The notes: generated from the letters alone by a model not told the origin. Counted from the stretch's first letter, positions 43,138 to 53,051 are shown. The stretch is DNA of 64,000 nucleotides from Tsuneonella sp. CC-YZS046 (GCF_035581365.1 NZ_CP141590.1:744001-808000), one strand, 5' to 3'. Numbers and translations: made by a program.

Positions 43138-44061
43138 TTAGGCCGACACCGTTCTGAATCCGATATGGGATGCGCCCGCGCTCTCATCCTGCGCATGGCG
43201 CGCCTCAGGGCGGTATCGCGCGCAGTAATTGGGAGCGCACAGGAACGATCCGCCCTTGATTACCCGGGCCCGGACATCGGGTTGGCCCGGATAGTAGCTG
43301 GGGTTGCCGTTGGGGTTTTCCGGAAAGGCGCCGTGGCCCGGCAGATACCAGCTGCGGGTCCATTCCCAGGCGTTGCCGATCATGTCGTCCAGCCCGAAGC
43401 CGTTGGCTTCATAGCATCCGACCGGCGCCAGGCGCGGATGGCCGTCGTCGTTGGTGTTCTCGACCGGGAAGCTGCCTTGCCAGGTGTTGGCCTTGCGCGG
43501 ACCAGGCTGATCGAGGCTTTGTTCCGCCCCGGCGCGAGCGGCATATTCGAACTGCTCCTCGCTGGGCAGGGCGCGTCCCTTCCACGCCGCATAGGCCAGG
43601 GCGTCGGAATAGGCGACGTGAACCACGGGCAGATTGTCGCGTCCGGCCAGCGAACTTTTCGGACCGTCGGGATGGCGCCAGTCCGCGCCCTCGACCCACG
43701 ACCACCATTGGCTCGGCTCTACCGGCACTTCGCCGGGGCCGGGCGGATCGAAAACGATCGACCCGCCTTCTCGCTCCGCCTGGGTGATGTGTCCGGTGGC
43801 GGAGGTGAATTCCGCGAATTGACGGTTCGTCACTTCATGGCGGTCGATCCAGAAGCTGTTTACCCGCGCTTCATAGGCCGGCCCCTCATCGGGATAGGCC
43901 GCGTCGCTGCCGAACCGCGCCAGCCCGCCGGGCACCCAGACCTGATCGTCCAGAATGCCCGCGCAGGCAGGCGCCGCCGAGGGCCGCGCCACGCCATCGC
44001 TCCCGCCGATGAAGGCGAACGCCACCAGCGGGAGCAGGGCAAGGGCGGTCCTGGCGATCAC
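43138..44061 (-). CDS. Formylglycine-generating enzyme, apparently exported
   Basis: FGE oxidises the active-site cysteine of sulfatases to formylglycine. The 307-residue protein has the FGE-sulfatase fold (WVPGGLARFGSDAAYPDEGPAYEARVNSFWIDRHEVTNRQF, PVVHVAYSDALAYAAWKG, NAWEWT) and the redox-cysteine signature GGSFLCAPNYCARYRPEAR. A signal peptide precedes it, so it should act in the periplasm. It overlaps the adjacent sulfatase stop by four bases (ATGA), so the two are partners. Confidence 0.93.
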   Translation of the reverse strand: MIARTALALLPLVAFAFIGGSDGVARPSAAPACAGILDDQVWVPGGLARFGSDAAYPDEGPAYEARVNSFWIDRHEVTNRQFAEFTSATGHITQAEREGGSIVFDPPGPGEVPVEPSQWWSWVEGADWRHPDGPKSSLAGRDNLPVVHVAYSDALAYAAWKGRALPSEEQFEYAARAGAEQSLDQPGPRKANTWQGSFPVENTNDDGHPRLAPVGCYEANGFGLDDMIGNAWEWTRSWYLPGHGAFPENPNGNPSYYPGQPDVRARVIKGGSFLCAPNYCARYRPEARHAQDESAGASHIGFRTVSA

Positions 44062-45716
44062 GGCCGGTAAAGCCTCTGGTCGGGCAGGACGACGCCTACA
44101 TCCTTGGCGTAAACCTCCCAGGCGGCCTTGAGCTGGTTCAGCCGCTCCGGCTCCTGCGCGCTCAGATCGGTCGTTTCACCCGGATCACTGGCGATATTGA
44201 AGAGCTTCCACTCGCCATTGCCGAGATCCACGATCTTCCAGTCGCCTTGCCGGATCGCGCGCGATCCGAACAGTTCGACGCCATAGGCTTCATCCTTGCC
44301 ATAGACCCGGTCGCTCCCGCCCTTGAGATAGGAGACCCAGCTCTTGCCGCGGATCGGCTCGACCTGCCGCCCCTGAAAGCGGCCCTTGTGATCGGGGATG
44401 CCCGCCAGTTCGAGGAAGGTCGGAGCCACATCGGCAACGGAAAGGAAAGCGGTGCCGATTCCCTTCGGCTGGCTCAGCCCCTTGCCGGTGATGAAGGAAA
44501 CGGTGCGCGTGCCTCCTTCGGTGGCATAGGCCTTGTAAAGCCAGGAAGGAGCGGTGGCCGCTTGCGCCCAGCCAGGGCCGTAGGTGATGAACGATGTCGC
44601 GCTGCCCCGATTGTCGAAGCTGTTGTCGGCCGACGCCGCAAGCGCCTGGAATTGCGGGATTTCCGAATGCGTCAGATCCAGCCCTTCGGCGCCATTGTCG
44701 GCGAGGAACACGATCACGGTGTTATCGTATTCGCCCGTTTCCTTCAGCGTCTGGATCACCCGGCCGACATTCTGGTCGAGCCGGTCCACCATTGCGGCGT
44801 AGATTTCCATATCGCGCGCGGCGACGCGCTGTTCCTCGGCGGATAGCGTGTCCCATTCTCCGTGGCGCAACTGGGGTTGATGGGCGGCGACCTTGGGATC
44901 GAGCAGGCCCAGCTCGACCTGGCGCTTCAGCCGCTGCTGGCGCAGCGCCTCGAAGCCCGCGTCATACTTGCCGCGATATTTGGCGATCTCCTGGGGCCGC
45001 GCCTGAAGCGGCCAGTGCGGCGCGGTGAAGGCGAGATAGGCGAAGAACGGCTTCCTGCCGTCCGGCCCGGCCCTGGTTGCCTTCAACTGGTCTATCAGCT
45101 TGCTGGCGAAAGTGTCGGAAGAATAGAAATCATCCGGCAATTTCGAGAGCGTCTTGCCGTTTTCCCGATAGGTTGCGCCGAACCGCAGCCCGCTGGGCTG
45201 GGGATTTTCCGCGAGCCCTATGCCGAAGTGATTGTGCCCGCCTTGCAGCAGGGCGAATGTGTGCTGGAAGCCGCGCGCGTGCGGGTCCTGCTCCGGCGTC
45301 AGCCCGAGATGCCACTTTCCCGAAAGCAGCGTGCGATAGCCGCCAGCTTGCAGCAGTTCCGCCAGCGAAGCCACCTGCGGGCGCAGATAGCCTTCATGCC
45401 CTTCCTTGCCGCGCTGGTTGGGCGCGACCAGCTCCGCCATCGTGCCGAGACCGGCGCGATGATTGTCGGTGCCCGAGAGCAGCATGGAGCGCGTGGGCGA
45501 GCAGGTGGGAGCGGTGTGGAAGCCGGTGAGGCGAACGCCGCTGTTGGCAAGCGCATCCAGATTGGGAGTGTCGATCTCGCCGCCGAAGGCGCCGAGGTCC
45601 GAATAGCCGAGATCGTCCGCCACGATGATGAGGAAATTGGGCTTCTCGGGTGTTTCGGCATGGGCTGTGCCGGACAGGGCAGCGACGGCTGCCAGAGCGA
45701 GGATAAAGCGGCGCAT
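44058..45716 (-). CDS. Arylsulfatase-type sulfatase (Cys-type, exported)
   Basis: This 552-residue sulfatase has a signal peptide (MRRFILALAAVAALSGTAHA), the metal-binding DD at residues 34-35 (IIVADDLGYSDLGAFGG) and the formylglycine motif CSPTRSMLLSG with Cys72. Further conserved pieces are FLADNGAEG and GKWHLG. It should hydrolyse sulfate esters in the periplasm after maturation by the adjacent FGE. The alkyl or aryl preference is unknown. ATG 45716 follows ACGGAGAG. Confidence 0.94.
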   Translation of the reverse strand: MRRFILALAAVAALSGTAHAETPEKPNFLIIVADDLGYSDLGAFGGEIDTPNLDALANSGVRLTGFHTAPTCSPTRSMLLSGTDNHRAGLGTMAELVAPNQRGKEGHEGYLRPQVASLAELLQAGGYRTLLSGKWHLGLTPEQDPHARGFQHTFALLQGGHNHFGIGLAENPQPSGLRFGATYRENGKTLSKLPDDFYSSDTFASKLIDQLKATRAGPDGRKPFFAYLAFTAPHWPLQARPQEIAKYRGKYDAGFEALRQQRLKRQVELGLLDPKVAAHQPQLRHGEWDTLSAEEQRVAARDMEIYAAMVDRLDQNVGRVIQTLKETGEYDNTVIVFLADNGAEGLDLTHSEIPQFQALAASADNSFDNRGSATSFITYGPGWAQAATAPSWLYKAYATEGGTRTVSFITGKGLSQPKGIGTAFLSVADVAPTFLELAGIPDHKGRFQGRQVEPIRGKSWVSYLKGGSDRVYGKDEAYGVELFGSRAIRQGDWKIVDLGNGEWKLFNIASDPGETTDLSAQEPERLNQLKAAWEVYAKDVGVVLPDQRLYRP

Positions 45717-45801
45717 CAAGCGTCTCTCCGTAAGTTCGGTGGGATGCGGCCACGATCCAGGGAACGAAGATCGCGGCCGCAGTCCCGGGCTGGAGGCTGC
45801 C

Positions 45802-46743
45802 TTATTCGGCGGCTTCCAGGGTCTGCTGCTGGTCCGGAACGATCGCCCGGCTGCGGCTGCCGTCGATCGCGATCGGCACATCTCCGGCGATCGTCGCGCG
45901 GCGCAGAGTTCGGCGCTGAAGCCCGAAGTCGGCGATGGCGCGATGCTGGGTGGAACGATTGTCCCAGATCGCCACGTCATTCGCCCGCCAGCGCCAGCGC
46001 ACGGTGTTTTCCGGCTTGGTCACATGCTCCTGCAGGATCGCGAGCAGGCGTTGCGAATCCGGCCCGCTCAGCCCGACGAACTTCTTCACGAAGTGGCCGA
46101 CAAGCAGCGCCCTTTCGCCGGATTCGGGATGAACCCGAACGACCGGATGCTCTGTCTCGTAAACCGTCGAGGCGAAGATTTCCTTGTGGTAATTGATGCG
46201 GTCGGTAGGCGCATTCGCGAAAGCCGATGCATAGTCATAATCGTTGGTGTGGACTGCCCAGAGGTTGTCCACCAGCGTCTTCAGCGCATCGGGCAGTTCC
46301 TCATAGGCGGTCACGCCATTGGCCCACAGCGTGTCGCCCCCTGCTTCAGGAATATTGATCGCGCGCAGGATCGAAGCTTCCGGATAAGCGGGCACGAAGG
46401 TTACGTCGGTATGCCAGCTCGAAGCGGCGTAGCCTTCCTTGGAATCCAGATCGAGCAGGAATCTGGAGCCTTCCGCGACCGGCACCGTCGGATGAGCCAC
46501 CGGCTCGCCCAGGCGCGCCGCAAAAGCTTCCTGGCCGGCATCGTCCAGATGGATCTGGTCGCGGAAGAAGATCACCTTGTGCCGGATAAGCGCGGCGCGG
46601 ATGGCCGCGACCGTCGCGTCATCGAGATCCCCGGATAGGCGGATACCGCGAATTTCCGCGCCGATCCGGCCTGCGACTGGCACGATGTCCAGCGGGCTGT
46701 CGGCTTCTCGGGCGTTCACGAAGTCATGCGTGATTACAGTCAT
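45802..46743 (-). CDS. TauD/TfdA-family 2-oxoglutarate dioxygenase, copy 1
   Basis: This 313-residue protein has the Fe(II) facial triad: His111 and Asp113 in SSWHTDVTF and a distal histidine in STQHRAIADF, with the 2-oxoglutarate arginine downstream (RRTLRRATI). The family includes AtsK-type alkylsulfatases and taurine dioxygenase, which release sulfate or sulfite. It sits between the sulfatase and a second family member. Start ATG 46743 is supported by a nearby AAGGAG. Substrate is likely an alkyl sulfate or sulfonate. Confidence 0.9.
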   Translation of the reverse strand: MTVITHDFVNAREADSPLDIVPVAGRIGAEIRGIRLSGDLDDATVAAIRAALIRHKVIFFRDQIHLDDAGQEAFAARLGEPVAHPTVPVAEGSRFLLDLDSKEGYAASSWHTDVTFVPAYPEASILRAINIPEAGGDTLWANGVTAYEELPDALKTLVDNLWAVHTNDYDYASAFANAPTDRINYHKEIFASTVYETEHPVVRVHPESGERALLVGHFVKKFVGLSGPDSQRLLAILQEHVTKPENTVRWRWRANDVAIWDNRSTQHRAIADFGLQRRTLRRATIAGDVPIAIDGSRSRAIVPDQQQTLEAAE

Positions 46744-46764
46744 GGGTATTCTCCTTTCAGGAAT

Positions 46765-47640
46765 TCAGGATTTGAGGCTGGGGCCGACCGGGCGGTCGCC
46801 AATGATCGTCACCCGTTCCATGTGGCGGGCGTCGGTGTAGTCCGGCACGGCGTAGTGCTGCGTGGCGCGGTTGTCCCAGAAGGCGATGGAGCCGGGCTTC
46901 CAGCTCCAGCGGACCTGGAACTCGGGGCGCTTCACCTGGTCGAAGAGGCGCGTCAGCAGCGCTCGGCTTTCACTCTCCTCCAGGCCGACGATGCGGCGGG
47001 TGAAGACCGAGTTGACGTAAAGGACCTTTTCCCCCGTTTCCGGATGTATCCGGACGACGGGATGCTCAACCGGAGGATATTGAGATCTCAGCGCTTCACG
47101 CTTTTCCTCGGTGTCGAGGAATTGCAGGAAGATTTGCGGATCGTGGATTGCGGTCAAGCCGTCGATCCGCTCCTTGGTTTCATCGTCGAGCGTTTCGTAA
47201 GCTGCCACCGCATTGGCGAAGACCGTGTCTCCACCCAGCGAAGGGGAGACGCGCTGGATCAGGATCGAGGCGGCGGAAGGCTCCGCGCGGAACGTGGTGT
47301 CCGCATGCCAGTTGCCATCGCTCGTCTGGCGGTATTTGCCGGCCAGTTCCTGCGAAATGAGCGGCAGGATCTCCGGATAGTCCGGCAGCGAGAATACCGG
47401 ATGCACCTCCAGTTCACCAAACGCCGCGCCAAGCGCGATATGCTGTTCGCGGGTCAGGTTCTGGTCGCGGAAGAACAGCACCCGGTAGTGAAGCAATGCC
47501 GCGCGCAAGGCATCCCGCGTCAGGCCGTCCAGAGGACGGGAGAGGTCTATACCCGAAACGAGTGCGCCAAGGCTTGGCTGGAGAGGGGTTACATCGAACA
47601 GCTCGGTTCCGGCGTCGCGTTCCAGCAATTGGACTGTCAT
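46765..47640 (-). CDS. TauD/TfdA-family 2-oxoglutarate dioxygenase, copy 2
   Basis: This 291-residue protein has His112 and Asp114 in GNWHADTTF, the distal histidine in ATQHYAVPDY and the arginine region HMERVTIIGDR. It is clearly homologous to copy 1 but not nearly identical, so the two probably have different substrates. ATG 47640 is chosen from AAGGAG; a longer reading continues far upstream without similarity. The TonB receptor gene is directly upstream, giving receptor-TauD-TauD order. Confidence 0.9.
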   Translation of the reverse strand: MTVQLLERDAGTELFDVTPLQPSLGALVSGIDLSRPLDGLTRDALRAALLHYRVLFFRDQNLTREQHIALGAAFGELEVHPVFSLPDYPEILPLISQELAGKYRQTSDGNWHADTTFRAEPSAASILIQRVSPSLGGDTVFANAVAAYETLDDETKERIDGLTAIHDPQIFLQFLDTEEKREALRSQYPPVEHPVVRIHPETGEKVLYVNSVFTRRIVGLEESESRALLTRLFDQVKRPEFQVRWSWKPGSIAFWDNRATQHYAVPDYTDARHMERVTIIGDRPVGPSLKS

Positions 47641-47657
47641 TGGAGTTCTCCTTTCCC

Positions 47658-50117
47658 TTACAGTTTGGTGCGCACGGTCACGCCATAGGTCCGGGGATCG
47701 CCCACCTGGCCGGTGACAATGCCGGTGTTGACTGGCGAAAGGCTGAGGAAATAATCCTTGTCGAACAGGTTCTTGCCCCAGATCGAAACATCCCACAGCC
47801 CGTCGGACGAGCGGAAGCCGATGTGGGCATTGGCCAGGCCGTAAGCGGGGATTTTCGCCCAGGCCGAGTTGCTGGACGAAGTGTTGAAGGAAGACCGGTG
47901 CGACCAGTCGGCATGGGCGTAGAGTTCAAGCTCGCGCCCGCCGAGCGAGCCCGCCGGCAAATTGCCGTCGACACCCAGGGAGTAGGTGAATTTAGGCACG
48001 CCCGGCAGCCGATCGCCGGACAGATCCTGTATCGCCGAGATATTGAGACGTTCGACCGCCTGCGGGGCGTTGGTATATTCGCGATAGGTCGCATCGGCAT
48101 AGGCGATGGAGGCGTTGAAGCTGAAACGCTGGCTGGGAGCGAAAGTCAGATCGGCCTCGAAGCCGCGCGAGCGAACCTTCGGAATGTTGGCGATATACTG
48201 CCTGTAGTTGACCGTGTTCTGGACCTGCTCGGTGATCGCGGTCTGATAATCCGAGATCTCGGTCCAGTAGAGCGCGCCATTCAGGGTCAGGCGGCGATCG
48301 AGGAACTGGGACTTGAAGCCCACTTCGTAGGCATCGACCTTTTCCGGCCGGACCTCCGCCTCGATCCCGGCCGGCAAATTCGTAAGGTTGAGGCCGCCAG
48401 ACTTGTTGCCGCGCGAATAGCTTGCATAGAGCAGGGCATCGGGCGCGATCTTCCAGCTCAGCGAGACCAGGCCCGACAGGCTGTTGTCGGTGAAGCTGGT
48501 GGAATAGCTGGTGATCGGATTGAACTGGTTGCGGATGGCGGTGGCCGTCGCCTGCAAATCCGGCAGGGTGGAAAGATCGATGCCGGCGACCCAGAACTGG
48601 CTGAACGCGCCTTCCTTCTTCTCATGGGTGTAGCGCAGGCCGCCCGTCAGCGTCAGCGTATCGCTGACCTTCCAGTCGAGCTGGCCGAAGGCAGCGACCG
48701 TCTTGGTCTCCGGCGTCGAGGTGGAATTGGCTTCGAAACCGTCGAGCGCGGCTTCCCATGCGGCAAGGGAAGTCGGTGCGGTCGGCGGCCTGTTCCAGAG
48801 CGCCGCCGCCGGCCCATAGGCAGACTTGCCGTAGCCGCGAATGATCTGCCAGAAATAATAGCCGCCCACGACATAGCTGACCGGCCCGTCGCCTTTCGAG
48901 GCCACGCGGATTTCCTGGCTGAACTGGCGCTGGCGGTTTGCCTGCTGCGCCTTGGTGATGATCGGCAGCGAGGTGCTGTCGCCATCGTTTGCCGGATTCC
49001 AGTCCCACCAGCGATAGGCGCTGATGGCGGTCAGGGCCGCGCCGCCGAGATCCCAGTCCAATTGGCCGGAAACGCCATAACCCGCCATGTTCGACTGGTA
49101 ATGGCTGTTGGCTTCGCCGCGACGGGCGAACGGGTCGATTGTCGGCAGGACGTAGTCCGGGAAGCGGGCGGCCCGCGTGGTGAAATTGTTGGGGATCGCG
49201 GCCCCGTTTTCATAGGTGGTGTTGTTCGCGACGAAGAGATTCATCACGAAGTTCTGCTTCTGGCGCGAATAGTCGCCGATGATCTTGAGTTCGACGTCCT
49301 CGCTGGGCGTGAACAGCAGCTGCCCGCGGATGCTGGCGTTGTAATAGTCCTGCGCCCGTTCGTCCTGCGTCACATTGTAGAGGTAGCCCCGCCGTTCGGT
49401 CAGCGCTCCGCTGACGCGCACCGCCAGCAGGTCGGGGACGAGCGCCCCGGACGCGGAAGCGCGCAACTGGTAGTAACCGTAATTGCCGACCGACGCCTCG
49501 CCGGAGAACTCCGGATCGAAGCTGGGCTTACGGCTGGTGATGTTGATAACGCCCGAGGTGGTGTTCTTGCCGAACAGGGTGCCTTGCGGGCCGCGCAGCA
49601 CCTCTATGCTTTGCAGGTCGACGAGATCGAACTGGGAAAGCCCGACACGGCCGTAATAGACATTGTCGATATAGAAGCCGACGCCGTTCTCCAGGCCGTC
49701 GTTGGTCAGCGCGACATTGCTGCCCAGGCCCCGGATATTGATGTTGGTGTTGCGCGGATTGAAGCTGAACACCTGCAGGCTGGGCACCTGCTGCTGGATC
49801 TGGGTCAGCGTGTAGTCGCCGCGCCGCTCGAGCGATTCCGCGCTGACGACGCTGAGCGCGATCGGCACGTCCTGCGCGTTCTCGTCGCGACGGCGCGATG
49901 CAGTCACCACGATGGCGTCCGACAAGTCGCTTTCGGCAGCTGTCGAGAGCGAGGCCGAAGCATCCGCCACGGTATTGATGTCGCTTTCGGCATGTGCGGT
50001 GCCGGGAAGGGCGAGGAAAGCGCTTCCCGCGAAAAAGGCAGCCTTGTGCCTGGATGAAAGGCGCGGGGCGGTTTCCCTCTTTTTTGCCCGCGCGCCGGAA
50101 TAAACGAATGAATCCAT
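47658..50117 (-). CDS. TonB-dependent outer-membrane receptor
   Basis: This 819-residue receptor has a TonB box (DAIVVTA at about residues 66-72), plug (QDVPIALSVVSAESLERRGDYTLTQIQQQVP, VEVLRGPQGTLFGKNTTSGVINI) and a long beta-barrel. The barrel ends in GDPRTYGVTVRTKL; the C-terminal residue is leucine rather than the common phenylalanine. The exported N-terminus has a long basic region before AAFFAGSAFLALPGTAHAE. It is the first gene of the minus-strand sulfur cluster and probably imports sulfate-ester compounds. A clear ribosome site before the ATG was not found. Confidence 0.93.
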   Translation of the reverse strand: MDSFVYSGARAKKRETAPRLSSRHKAAFFAGSAFLALPGTAHAESDINTVADASASLSTAAESDLSDAIVVTASRRRDENAQDVPIALSVVSAESLERRGDYTLTQIQQQVPSLQVFSFNPRNTNINIRGLGSNVALTNDGLENGVGFYIDNVYYGRVGLSQFDLVDLQSIEVLRGPQGTLFGKNTTSGVINITSRKPSFDPEFSGEASVGNYGYYQLRASASGALVPDLLAVRVSGALTERRGYLYNVTQDERAQDYYNASIRGQLLFTPSEDVELKIIGDYSRQKQNFVMNLFVANNTTYENGAAIPNNFTTRAARFPDYVLPTIDPFARRGEANSHYQSNMAGYGVSGQLDWDLGGAALTAISAYRWWDWNPANDGDSTSLPIITKAQQANRQRQFSQEIRVASKGDGPVSYVVGGYYFWQIIRGYGKSAYGPAAALWNRPPTAPTSLAAWEAALDGFEANSTSTPETKTVAAFGQLDWKVSDTLTLTGGLRYTHEKKEGAFSQFWVAGIDLSTLPDLQATATAIRNQFNPITSYSTSFTDNSLSGLVSLSWKIAPDALLYASYSRGNKSGGLNLTNLPAGIEAEVRPEKVDAYEVGFKSQFLDRRLTLNGALYWTEISDYQTAITEQVQNTVNYRQYIANIPKVRSRGFEADLTFAPSQRFSFNASIAYADATYREYTNAPQAVERLNISAIQDLSGDRLPGVPKFTYSLGVDGNLPAGSLGGRELELYAHADWSHRSSFNTSSSNSAWAKIPAYGLANAHIGFRSSDGLWDVSIWGKNLFDKDYFLSLSPVNTGIVTGQVGDPRTYGVTVRTKL

Positions 50118-50777
50118 GTTATATAATGCCCTGAAACCTTGAGAAAAAAGTCATCTGTCAACCTGCGTTGGCCGCAGGCCATGGCCGACCAGAAGCCAGC
50201 AGCGCAGGCGAAAACCTGGTCCGTAAGCCGGGCCGCATCGGGGCCGGCGGACAGCCGGATGCATCTGGCAAGCCCAGACAAGCCAGCGTCGACTGCGCTG
50301 AAATCACGAAGAGGGATGACGGACGCCTACACCCGGCTCCAGCGTGTCGCTGGAAGCATCGAAGGCGTTCAGGCCAGGCCTGACAGCTGCCCGATCATAT
50401 CTTCATTGGCTATGGATTGCTGATTGAATGCATGCGCATCGTATCACCTCATCGAAGTTGAGGGGAACACGGTGCTTGGCGTTGTCGCCTGAGCATCGCG
50501 CGCTTTAGCGGTTGGTAACGCGGAGCAAGCTGCTTCCCGATCAAAAGCCGCGGACCCCGAAGAAGCGAAAGAGGCAGGCGGGATCAGACTTGCCTCTTGA
50601 AAGTCAAGCTAGTGAGTAGACATATTGCCGTCAATGATAGTTTGTCTTTGCGACCCTCAAGCCAAGCCATAGTGAGCCGGTTTTACGGCAAATTACGCTT
50701 CCGGAAACTTGCCTGAATTTTGTCCGCAGGAAAGCTGAGTTGCTCCCCTGTTTCGGAAGGAAATCCAGTATTTTCAT
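50118..50777. other. Long gap without gene between the TonB receptor and tlpA
   Basis: I see no supportable gene in these 660 bases. TATATAAC lies directly before the receptor start, too close to be its promoter. An inverted repeat AGAGGCA/TGCCTCT occupies 50570-50597, and the stretch after it is AT-richer (TTGCCGTCAATGATAG and similar). It may contain the promoter of the sulfur cluster and regulator sites. Confidence 0.5.
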
Positions 50778-51380
50778 TTATTTGACCAGTGCTTCCCCCA
50801 CCAGATTCTGCGCTTCGGCGCCGCTCCAGTCGAAATCGCCGGCGATCCGCCAGACCTCGCGCCCTTGCGCGTCGTACAGGAGAGTCATCGGCAAATTGGC
50901 TCCGCCATAATGGAACGCCAGTTCGTTTTCCGGGTCCAGCCACGGTTCCAGTTTTCGGTAGCCGTTTTGCTTGAAGAACGGCGCGACCTTCGCCGCCCCC
51001 TGCATGTCCTGACTGATGGTGACGACCCGCAGCTTGCCCTGCATCCGGCTGGCCAGATCGTCCAGCAGCGGCATTTCCTTCACGCAGGGCGCACACCACG
51101 TTGCCCAGAGATTGATCAGCGCCGGGGTGCCTTGCAATTCCGGCAGGTGAAGTTTTTGCCCATTGGGATCGGCAAAGGTGAAATCGGGCAGGCGGCTGCC
51201 CGCATGGCTGCGGTCGGGCGATCCTGCCGCTGTCGCCGGGCTTCCGGCATTGGCTTGCTCCTTCGCCGCCGGTTGCGCTGGCGGCTGGCTTTGCCTATCG
51301 CAGCCGCCATTGATGACGGCGAGGCCCAGGACGGCAAGTGTGAGCGACAGCGAAGGCAATCGGGATAGGGATCTGTCCAA
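50778..51380 (-). CDS. TlpA-type thioredoxin-like disulfide reductase lipoprotein
   Basis: This 200-residue envelope protein starts at TTG 51380. A signal sequence ends VINGGC, making it a probable lipoprotein, followed by a Gln/Pro/Ala-rich linker. The thioredoxin domain starts at [20 protein letters not shown] and has the redox pair in [13 protein letters not shown], with the cis-proline in NLPMTLLYD. Such proteins reduce periplasmic disulfides, for example for cytochrome c assembly. It diverges from argH with only 16 bases between starts. Confidence 0.85.
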   Translation of the reverse strand: MDRSLSRLPSLSLTLAVLGLAVINGGCDRQSQPPAQPAAKEQANAGSPATAAGSPDRSHAGSRLPDFTFADPNGQKLHLPELQGTPALINLWATWCAPCVKEMPLLDDLASRMQGKLRVVTISQDMQGAAKVAPFFKQNGYRKLEPWLDPENELAFHYGGANLPMTLLYDAQGREVWRIAGDFDWSGAEAQNLVGEALVK

Positions 51381-51396
51381 GGGAGGCTCCAACCAG

Positions 51397-52779
51397 ATGT
51401 GGGGCGGGCGCTTCGCGGAAGGGCCCAGCGCGATCATGCGCGAGATAAACGCCTCGATTCCCTTCGACAAGGCGCTGTGGCGGCAGGACATCGCCGCATC
51501 GAAGGCGCATGTCGCGATGCTCGGCAAGCAGGGCATCGTCTCGCAGGATGATGTGCAGGCGATCAGCGTGGGTCTGGATCGCATCGCGGGCGAATATGCG
51601 GCGAACGGGGTTCCGGAGGACTGGAATCTCGAGGACATCCATATGACCACTGAAAGCCGGCTGGCCGAGCTGATCGGCCCGGCGGCGGGGCGGCTGCACA
51701 CGGCGCGCAGCCGGAACGACCAGGTGGCGACCGATTTCCGGCTGTGGGTGCGCGACGCCATCGATCAGGTGGATGCGGGGCTGGCCGAGCTGCAGAAGGC
51801 GCTGGTCGCGCGCGCCGGCGAACATGCCGATTCGATCATGCCGGGGTTCACCCATTTGCAGACCGCGCAGCCGGTCACGCTCGGCCATCACCTGATGGCC
51901 TATTACGAGATGATCCGGCGGGACAGGTCGCGCTTTGCCGATGCTCGGGCGCGCCTCAATGAAAGCCCGCTGGGTTCGGCCGCCCTGGCAGGCACCGGCT
52001 TTCCGATCGACCGCGATGCGACCGCGCAGGCGCTGGGTTTCGAACGGCCCACCAATAACAGCCTCGATGCCGTGTCGGATCGCGATTTCGCGCTGGATTA
52101 CCTGATGGCTGCGGCGCAATGCTCGCTGCATCTTTCGCGTCTGGCGGAAGAGTTCATCATCTGGGCAAGCCAGCCCTTCGGCTTTGCCGCCCTGCCGGAT
52201 GCGCTCAGCACCGGCAGCTCGATCATGCCGCAGAAGAAGAATCCGGATGCGGCGGAACTGGTGCGGGGCCACGCGGGGCGGATCGTGGGTTGCGCGACGG
52301 CACTTATGGTCACGATGAAGGGCCTGCCGCTCGCCTATTCTAAGGATATGCAAGACGACAAGCCGCCGGTATTCGAGGCGGCCGGGCTGCTGGGCCTTTC
52401 CATCGCCGCAATGACGGGAATGGTGGCCGAAACAGCTTTCCGGACGGAACGCATGCGTCAGGCCGCGCAGCTGGGCTATGCGACCGCCACCGACCTGGCC
52501 GACTGGCTGGTGCGGCAGGCGGATATTCCGTTCCGCGAGGCGCATCACATCACCGGGGCGGCGGTGAAGCTGGCCGAAAGCAAGGGGATCGCGCTCGAGG
52601 CGCTGAACCTGGAGGAATTGCAACAGATCGATTCGCGGATTGGCGAGGCGGTCTATTCTGCGCTATCCGTCGAGGCTTCCGTTGCCGCTCGTTGCAGCCA
52701 TGGCGGCACCGCGCCGGCGGAAGTCCGCAAGCGCGTGGCCGAAGCGCGGCGCGCGCTGGGCATGGATGGCGCGGCATGA
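51397..52779 (+). CDS. argH: Argininosuccinate lyase
   Basis: ArgH cleaves argininosuccinate to arginine and fumarate. The 460-residue product starts [14 protein letters not shown] and has [34 protein letters not shown]. The fumarase-superfamily signature [16 protein letters not shown] (with catalytic Ser) and the late [11 protein letters not shown] are also present. GGAGG at 51382-51386 supports the start. Its stop overlaps a possible start of the small lipoprotein (ATGA). Confidence 0.97.
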   Translation: MWGGRFAEGPSAIMREINASIPFDKALWRQDIAASKAHVAMLGKQGIVSQDDVQAISVGLDRIAGEYAANGVPEDWNLEDIHMTTESRLAELIGPAAGRLHTARSRNDQVATDFRLWVRDAIDQVDAGLAELQKALVARAGEHADSIMPGFTHLQTAQPVTLGHHLMAYYEMIRRDRSRFADARARLNESPLGSAALAGTGFPIDRDATAQALGFERPTNNSLDAVSDRDFALDYLMAAAQCSLHLSRLAEEFIIWASQPFGFAALPDALSTGSSIMPQKKNPDAAELVRGHAGRIVGCATALMVTMKGLPLAYSKDMQDDKPPVFEAAGLLGLSIAAMTGMVAETAFRTERMRQAAQLGYATATDLADWLVRQADIPFREAHHITGAAVKLAESKGIALEALNLEELQQIDSRIGEAVYSALSVEASVAARCSHGGTAPAEVRKRVAEARRALGMDGAA

Positions 52780-52793
52780 AGGGAAATACAGCG

Positions 52794-53033
52794 ATGCGCG
52801 TATTTGCGCTTTTGCCTTTTGCCGCTGCGCTTGCGGCCTGCGGCGCCCGCACGGAACTGCAGCCGGCGCCAGGCGCTCAATTGCCGGTCGCGCCATACGG
52901 TGCGACGGAACAGCCGACCGCCGACAAATTGCTGCTGCCAGAGGTGCAGGCCGAGCCGGAGCGCAGTGTGGAATTGCGCAAGCGGTCGGAACAACGGGAG
53001 GACGACCCCTTCGACCTTCCGCCGCAGAACTGA
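52794..53033 (+). CDS. Small lipoprotein between argH and lysA (LptM/YifL-like position)
   Basis: This 79-residue lipoprotein (MRVFALLPFAAALAAC) has a short Pro/Glu-rich mature part ending DPFDLPPQN. In many proteobacteria a tiny lipoprotein lies next to lysA; one such protein, LptM (YifL), helps mature the lipopolysaccharide translocon. Position and size suit this, but the mature sequence is too short to confirm. ATG 52794 is preferred for its signal and AAGGGA site; 52776 is the alternative that overlaps argH. Confidence 0.72.
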   Translation: MRVFALLPFAAALAACGARTELQPAPGAQLPVAPYGATEQPTADKLLLPEVQAEPERSVELRKRSEQREDDPFDLPPQN

Positions 53034-53051
53034 AGCGCACGAAAGCGGATA

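Noticed and set aside
47496-50057. An 853-codon open frame on the plus strand
   Set aside because: It mirrors the TonB-dependent receptor. The receptor has clear plug and barrel motifs, so the antisense frame is a shadow.
50118-50125. TATATAAC as the -10 of the TonB receptor gene
   Set aside because: It ends directly at the start codon, leaving no room for a leader or ribosome site.
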